Assembly: GCA_032821775.1 (NCBI GenBank)
Contig: JAVLRN010000010.1
Coordinates: 2,418,001-2,482,000, forward strand
DNA: 64,000 nt
Direction: 5' to 3'
Source of the DNA: Sanguinoderma infundibulare
Lineage: Eukaryota > Basidiomycota > Agaricomycetes > Polyporales > Polyporaceae
Both the position numbers and the translations under genes were made by a program. Shown here piece by piece: positions 59,601-64,000 of the stretch. How positions within the stretch are numbered: the stretch's first letter is position 1; each line of letters starts with the position of its first letter. Below the pieces are notes generated by a model. The model had not been told where the DNA came from, did no database searches, and saw nothing but the letters and a program-made list of their open reading frames with translations.

Positions 59601-60937
59601 GTCGTCCCTATCGCAATTGACAGGTCGCGCGCAGCACACTATATAAATGCCCCGCGCGAGGATTATGTCGGGTGGGTGACTACACTAAACATTGGCGTGC
59701 AATCTCACGCATGACCCGTAGTGCCACCCCAAGATGCGCCACCAAATTGCAGAGGTGTTTGCCGAGGCAGCTACCCAGAAGCGCGGGCCACGAACCGTCA
59801 CAGACGTCGTGCAACTCGGCACGCCCGTCTGGACGAGTCTCCGGAAACCCTGAGACGTACAGCTCAGAGGAAGAGCCAGCGCACACGTCGTAGGTAACCC
59901 TTCCGGAACCAGTCCCCGTTCGACTCATCATTCGCGCCGGAGACGATGGTGGGTTCGTGTATGCGTGGATTTGACCGCATATAGGGAAGGGGAAAAAGCG
60001 CATATAACGAGCGGAATCAACTCACATGTCTCTCTTTGCACAGGGAGAACACACCCTGGTGTACGATGGCCCACCGCTCCTTCCACTCGACGGCTACCTT
60101 CTTCTTTTCGCGTTTGTCCTTTGGATTCGGCGTCCTGGGTTCAGCACCATCATCCTCCCTCTCCTCTGACCCATGGCCGACTATACGGAGTGCCCATACG
60201 CGTGCGGCAAAGTATGGCGCGACGTATGCGTCGAGGTGGTGTCGGGGGAGGGAGACGAAGGAGACTGAGACTGGGTGGAGCTCGAGGAGCTCGCCGGGAT
60301 GGATGCCGTACCAGGAGAGGTTGAAGCGGTCCTCGAGGATCTGGGTGGTGGAGAAGGTGAGGAGGATGTACGCGTTTGGGTCGTGCTTTGGGTCCTGGAG
60401 GCGCGGCGCGGACTCGGAGACGGAGGCGGAGGCGGAGGTGGAGGGACGGGCGCTGTATTTGTACCTGTGGGCGTCGGTGAACGACTTTGTGATGTTCACA
60501 TCGTCGTCGAGGTCGAGATCAGCCGAGTCGTCGCTGTCGCTAGAGGCTGCCGAGCTGGAGCCCGAGGGGTAGAGGGGCTGGGCCTTACGGAGCGGGGGAG
60601 TGGCAAAAGTGATGGGAGACAAGGAGCGGCGGCGTGCCTTGCGTGGCGAGACGGCGATAGAGCGCGGATTCTGGTCGGGGTCGGATGCGCTTCTGGTGAA
60701 CTTGTGGAGGAGGAAGACCTTGAGGGCGGAGACGGGCCAGGAGGGGTCGACGTGGGTGACGAGCCACTGGTCGGTGCAGACTGCGTCCCCGTCGACGTCG
60801 TCGCGACGAGGGATGAATTTGATTATTACAGCGGACATTAATGAGCGTCAATGTCACTTTGGACTAGGGCGAGCGGGGGTCGAAAGGGACGCACCGAGCC
60901 TGCAGGCAATGCGGAGCGACTTGTCGCTGGCCGCCAT
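56615..60937 (-). CDS. large ubiquitin-like/PH-domain protein, low-complexity C-terminus
   Basis: Four exons (60937-60895, 60780-60026, 59466-58863, 58752-56615) close to 1179 residues. A 14-codon first exon (MAASDKSLRIACRL) joins QWLVTHVDPSWPVSALKVFL. A ubiquitin-like segment ends ILEDRFNLSWYGIHPGELLE. A split PH domain follows: WKERWAIVHQGVFSLCKERH, then AFTSSLSSMLSIRDSGHFNL, SNIVCVKFCS, and after a Ser/Gly-rich insert, ACSHILRVLHRHAP. The last 700 residues are Ser/Pro and acidic low complexity with probable disorder. PH domains bind phosphoinositides or proteins, so a membrane-linked adaptor is plausible; function unknown. The intron 59467-60025 is 559 bp, about eight times the local norm. 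If exon 1 is wrong, Met at 60838 is the alternative start. Confidence 0.82.
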
Positions 60938-61933
60938 CGTCGTGGACGGCGTGGGGGAGCAGAGAGGCGATCGGAGCAGCGGCCAAGCGGTCGCCTCGCG
61001 CTGCCACTCGCCTTTAGCGGCTAGCGGCCCTGATCCCGCCGGTCCTCCTCTTACTTCCGGCGCGCCCCCGCCGCCCGCCACATCAACGCACCCTGCCCCT
61101 CCTCCTCCCGCCACCGTCCGCCACTCGTCCCTCATCCCCTTTGCTCTTTCTCTCCACGCTGTCGGCGCCACCATCGGGTTCTATGCTCAGCTACACTGCG
61201 AGGTTAGCCCGCTCGCCCGTAATCCGGGTGATGACGCTGGGTATCCTCTCATGTCAGAACGTCTGACTCGTCTGTTGGGATCTACCTCGGAAACACCGCC
61301 GACAAGATTCAAGGGCTAAAGGAAGGGCGCGCATGCATTGCTTTACGGGAGAACAGAAGCTTGACCGAGCAAAGAAGCACCAGAGTGAGTTTGCGCCTGT
61401 GGAGAATCGCTGATTGCAGCGTGGCCGTTCACACTGTCAGTGCCACATCCATCCGCACAGGCCGCATCTCACCCGCAATTTCCGCAGATGTTCATCGAAG
61501 AGAACAGGTCCTGCGCCGCGCGGAGGATTGCCGTATCCCAAGACGCACGCTGCGCCTCTATCTATAGGCAAATCCTGTGGTACGAGAGAGGTGAGTGATT
61601 GAATCGTATGTCAATGATGACGACCTCGAGATAGCGTGTCATCGAGCTCGGATTCAACTTCTGTGATTTATGTCTCGGTCCTCGGGCTTGGATCTCCTCG
61701 TACTGTGTCATGATGAGAAATCGCGCATATCGTCCATGAATGATGAGTAAAGCCGCGGTAAGCTACATAATGATAAACGATGAGAAACTACTAAGTTAAA
61801 GATCGGTGTCCCCGAAAATCCTCAGGCATTGCGCTGAGCTCGAGGTGACGCGGCTGCCAGGCATGACAGAGTCCGCCATCTCTCGGATCTCTCGTAGGTA
61901 TGTGGTAGCGTTCCGAAGCTTGAGTAAGTAAAA
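60938..61933. other. intergenic, no supported gene
   Basis: Upstream of the UBL-PH gene and downstream of the fourth LPPPY gene. Plus frames to 61319 have no domain. Confidence 0.5.
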
Positions 61934-63020
61934 TTAACCTATTGATGATGTCCTGTCGTCCGACACCAGCTCAATACCATGATATGGTGGAGGAAGCGTT
62001 CCGATCGAGTCAGTCCCGCGTCCAGAACGCGAGCGTGCCGTATGCCGTTGAAGCGGAGGTCCTCCGGCGAGTCGCACTCCACCGTCAGCCTCGACGCGTC
62101 CGGGGACAGACCCGTCGATCATGGGTGAGTAGTACCGACCATCGCGTGTAGTTGCTGCGCGCGCAGGGGCGGCCACTGTCATAATCGCGGGCCGTGGTTT
62201 CAGTGGGACGATTCCGGGCGGCGCGGGAGGCTCGACGAGGTCCGAGACGGAAACCACGTCCGCGGCAGTGTCGCTCACAATATCTGAAAGTGACGACTCC
62301 CCAATCCTCGTCGCTGTGCCGGGCACGAGGCGGGAAGAAGAAGTGTGTGGACTGTCCTCCTGCGATGCATATGGGGACGCTTGATAGAATCTCGCGACGA
62401 CTTTGTCCGATGGGTGCGGATCGACCGGCGCGAGCCACGGGTCCCCGGCAATATCTTGGTCAGCGCGCACCAGGTCAGCAAAGATTTGGTGCATTAGAAT
62501 ACGTACCGCAACGACGTACCTGCGGAAGTCAAGGTACGAGGTTTCACGGTAAACTTTGAAGAACGCCTCAATCGACGTCGCAGGCAGATGATCAGTGCCA
62601 CCAAACCCGCTATCACCGCGGCTGATCCAATGGCGACGCCAGTGATCGCCCCAGCGTTGGATATCGAAGGGGCGAGGACGCCTGACGGACCTGAAGAGGT
62701 CTCCAAGGGGCCGCTTGAAGTCGAAGATAATATGGTGCCCGTCTGTGAGACGAGCCCTGTGGGTTGGGAAACAGCGACATATGTCACTGTGGAATGCAGA
62801 TGCAGATGGCGCGGCAGATGGAAACCAACGCTCCGTCGCCCTACGTTCGTATTTCCACCGGAAGGAGCCTCCGTCCGCGTGGCGAATGTCGGAGTCGACG
62901 ATGGTCGCGGAGAAGTGGCAGTGACGGACGATTGGCATTCGCCCGGCGGAGGGTCCGGCGACATGAACGCGAGTGCAAATGCATCTGCCGTGGGGAGGTG
63001 AAGGAAGAAGCTCATCATAC
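61934..63020 (-). CDS. LPPPY-tailed single-pass membrane protein 4, probably 5'-truncated
   Basis: Two exons fit: from the 5' side to 62520, then 62454-61934; the 65-bp intron follows the membrane span in phase 1. A Ser/Thr/Pro-rich stalk precedes the span GVAIGSAAVIAGLVALIICL and the stop-transfer RRRLRRSSK. The tail of about 173 residues contains EADGGVRLAGGPPLQ and the motif GTLPPPYHG, followed by 15 more residues, so the PY motif is not terminal here. The Cys-bearing ectodomain of copy 3 is missing: the reading frame runs into a MITE eight bases upstream of the first usable Met (63020). The gene may therefore have lost its 5' end, or may start at MMSFFLHLPTADAFALAF, which weakly resembles a signal peptide. 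Confidence 0.66.
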
Positions 63021-63027
63021 AGTGACT

Positions 63028-63228
63028 TACAAAACTGTTTCCAGAAATGTTACTCCCACGCTGTTTTCGGCATATCTCCACAAGTACTTAATGTATGGAC
63101 ATGATTTAAAGTGCGTTCGGTAGATATGCTTCCTGGCTTTCGATCGAGCTATATATTAGGCGAAACGGATAAAAACTCCTGGAGATATCGAGCACTCTTT
63201 GCACTCACTGCCTGGAAACAGTTTTGTA
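63028..63228. mobile_element. 201-bp Stowaway/mariner-like MITE with TA ends
   Basis: A 17-bp perfect inverted repeat bounds the element: TACAAAACTGTTTCCAG on the left and its reverse complement CTGGAAACAGTTTTGTA on the right. The outermost TA on each side fits the TA target-site duplication of Tc1/mariner elements. There is no coding capacity, and the interior has a further inverted ATATCTCCA/TGGAGATAT pair. It lies directly against the 5' end of the fourth LPPPY gene. Confidence 0.72.
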
Positions 63229-63377
63229 CCTCTTTCCAGTGTCACACATAATTTATTCATGAAAGAGCATGTACAGACAATTGTCAAATATCTTGGTGGG
63301 AATGTTGTGTGCACTATTTATATACATCAGTCCAGGCTATAATCTCACACAATACATCCCACTTTCCTGCCATAACT

Positions 63378-63930
63378 ATGCCTAAAGCTCTTTCTCAGCA
63401 ACCATTAACCAAGTCACCTCTCCTCACTAAGTAACACCATTCTATCACCTATATCCAGGTTAAAACTGGTGTTGGAAGTAGTGACATCAGTAAATGTTAC
63501 TCCACACACTACTCTAAGGTCTCCAAGGCCAAGGGTGGTCACCTATCGCTTTTTTTCCTGACTACCATACATTATACAACTCACCTTATTGAGGCCGGGA
63601 TGGCCAATACCACTGTTCAGGCCCACAATTCTTATAAGGATGCATTCCTCAGGACTGTATGTGTCTATGCTATTCATTGTAGGCTGAAGGGATAAAGCAC
63701 AATTGCAGTAACAATGCAGAAACACCTTCAACTCAACACTATACACAAGGCCAAGTGGTACAATGTCATTATTTCAAAGGAATGCTAGACTATGAAGGAA
63801 TGAATAAGGCTGATATCATCAGAGGAGACTAATATGAACAAAATTGGATCATATGAGAGGAAGTATATGTGAAAAAAGAGGGCAGAGAGGCTGAGTAACT
63901 AGATGGTTAACTACATAATGCAGGTTAGCA
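63378..63930 (+). pseudogene. Tc1/mariner transposase relic
   Basis: One frame, read through stops, follows a Tc1-type transposase: start MPKALSQQPLTKSPLLTK, stop, then helix-turn-helix region TGVGSSDISKCYSTHYSKVS, linker GGHLSL (family GGRPSKL), LIEAGMANTTVQAHN, a second helix-turn-helix, AVTMQKHLQLNTIHKAKWYN, and near 63.83-63.89 kb the region of the first catalytic Asp (ETNMNKIGSYERKY, family SDETKINRIGSDGRKY). There are several stops and at least one frameshift near 63.8 kb. The sequence is A+T-rich. Downstream it meets an inverted copy of its own middle part. Family resemblance is from memory of conserved motifs; no alignment was run. Confidence 0.72.
63656..63725 (+). repeat. left arm of a 70-bp perfect inverted repeat
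   Basis: Begins TGTATGTGTCTATGC and ends ATGCAGAAACAC. It is the exact reverse complement of 63931-64000 and lies inside the Tc1-like transposase relic. Confidence 0.92.
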
Positions 63931-64000
63931 GTGTTTCTGCATTGTTACTGCAATTGTGCTTTATCCCTTCAGCCTACAATGAATAGCATAGACACATACA
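63931..64000 (-). repeat. right arm of the inverted repeat, reaching the window edge
   Basis: Exact reverse complement of 63656-63725; it may continue outside the window. Read on the minus strand it is a second copy of the transposase segment, so this is an inverted partial duplication of a Tc1 element or a second element in opposite orientation. Confidence 0.9.

Overview
The window looks like nuclear DNA of a filamentous basidiomycete, most likely a wood-decay agaricomycete of the polypore type. Evidence: genes are split by many short GT-AG introns (mostly 50-85 bp, GTRNGT donors); a large Ty3/Gypsy element and Tc1/mariner remnants are present; the genes include a fungal Zn(II)2Cys6 regulator, GH92 mannosidases, a GDSL/CE16-like esterase, an A1 aspartic protease relic and Dal5-type MFS transport; G+C is high except in the mobile elements at both ends. 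The species assignment is inference. Layout: 1-7291 is the 5' two thirds of a minus-strand Ty3/Gypsy LTR retrotransposon running off the left edge (LTR, primer-binding site, Gag, protease, start of reverse transcriptase). 8.5-17.1 kb holds three members of a family of single-pass membrane proteins (Ser/Thr-rich outside, arginine-rich stop-transfer, cytosolic tail ending in Leu-Pro-Pro-Pro-Tyr), with a secreted GDSL/CE16 esterase gene between them. 19.2-22.0 kb is a graveyard: an aspartic protease with both catalytic motifs altered, then a decayed copy of the CE16 gene. 22.0-33.1 kb is gene-poor, with simple repeats and a 25-G tract. 33.1-35.6 kb is a Zn2Cys6 plus AT-hook regulator. 38.7-56.3 kb is a block with two paralogous secreted GH92 alpha-mannosidase genes enclosing an anion:cation symporter-type MFS gene and an AAA ATPase gene. 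56.6-60.9 kb is a large ubiquitin-like/PH-domain protein. 61.9-63.0 kb is a fourth LPPPY-family gene whose 5' end coincides with a 201-bp TA-flanked MITE. 63.4-64.0 kb is a decayed Tc1/mariner transposase and a 70-bp perfect inverted repeat reaching the right edge. How they could work together: the two GH92 enzymes would release mannose from fungal or plant N-glycans or mannoproteins outside the cell, the MFS protein could import a small solute, and the CE16 enzyme would deacetylate or de-esterify sugars. Co-regulation by the Zn2Cys6 protein is only a hypothesis from proximity. The LPPPY family is the most interesting recurrent theme: four dispersed genes with the same architecture, a post-TM phase-1 intron and a C-terminal PY motif that could recruit WW-domain proteins such as Rsp5/Nedd4-type ubiquitin ligases. 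Exon maps for GH92 (two genes), MFS, AAA, GDSL, UBL-PH and the regulator were derived by hand; each closes to a whole number of codons, but they are not supported by transcripts. I recognised no tRNA, rRNA or CRISPR.
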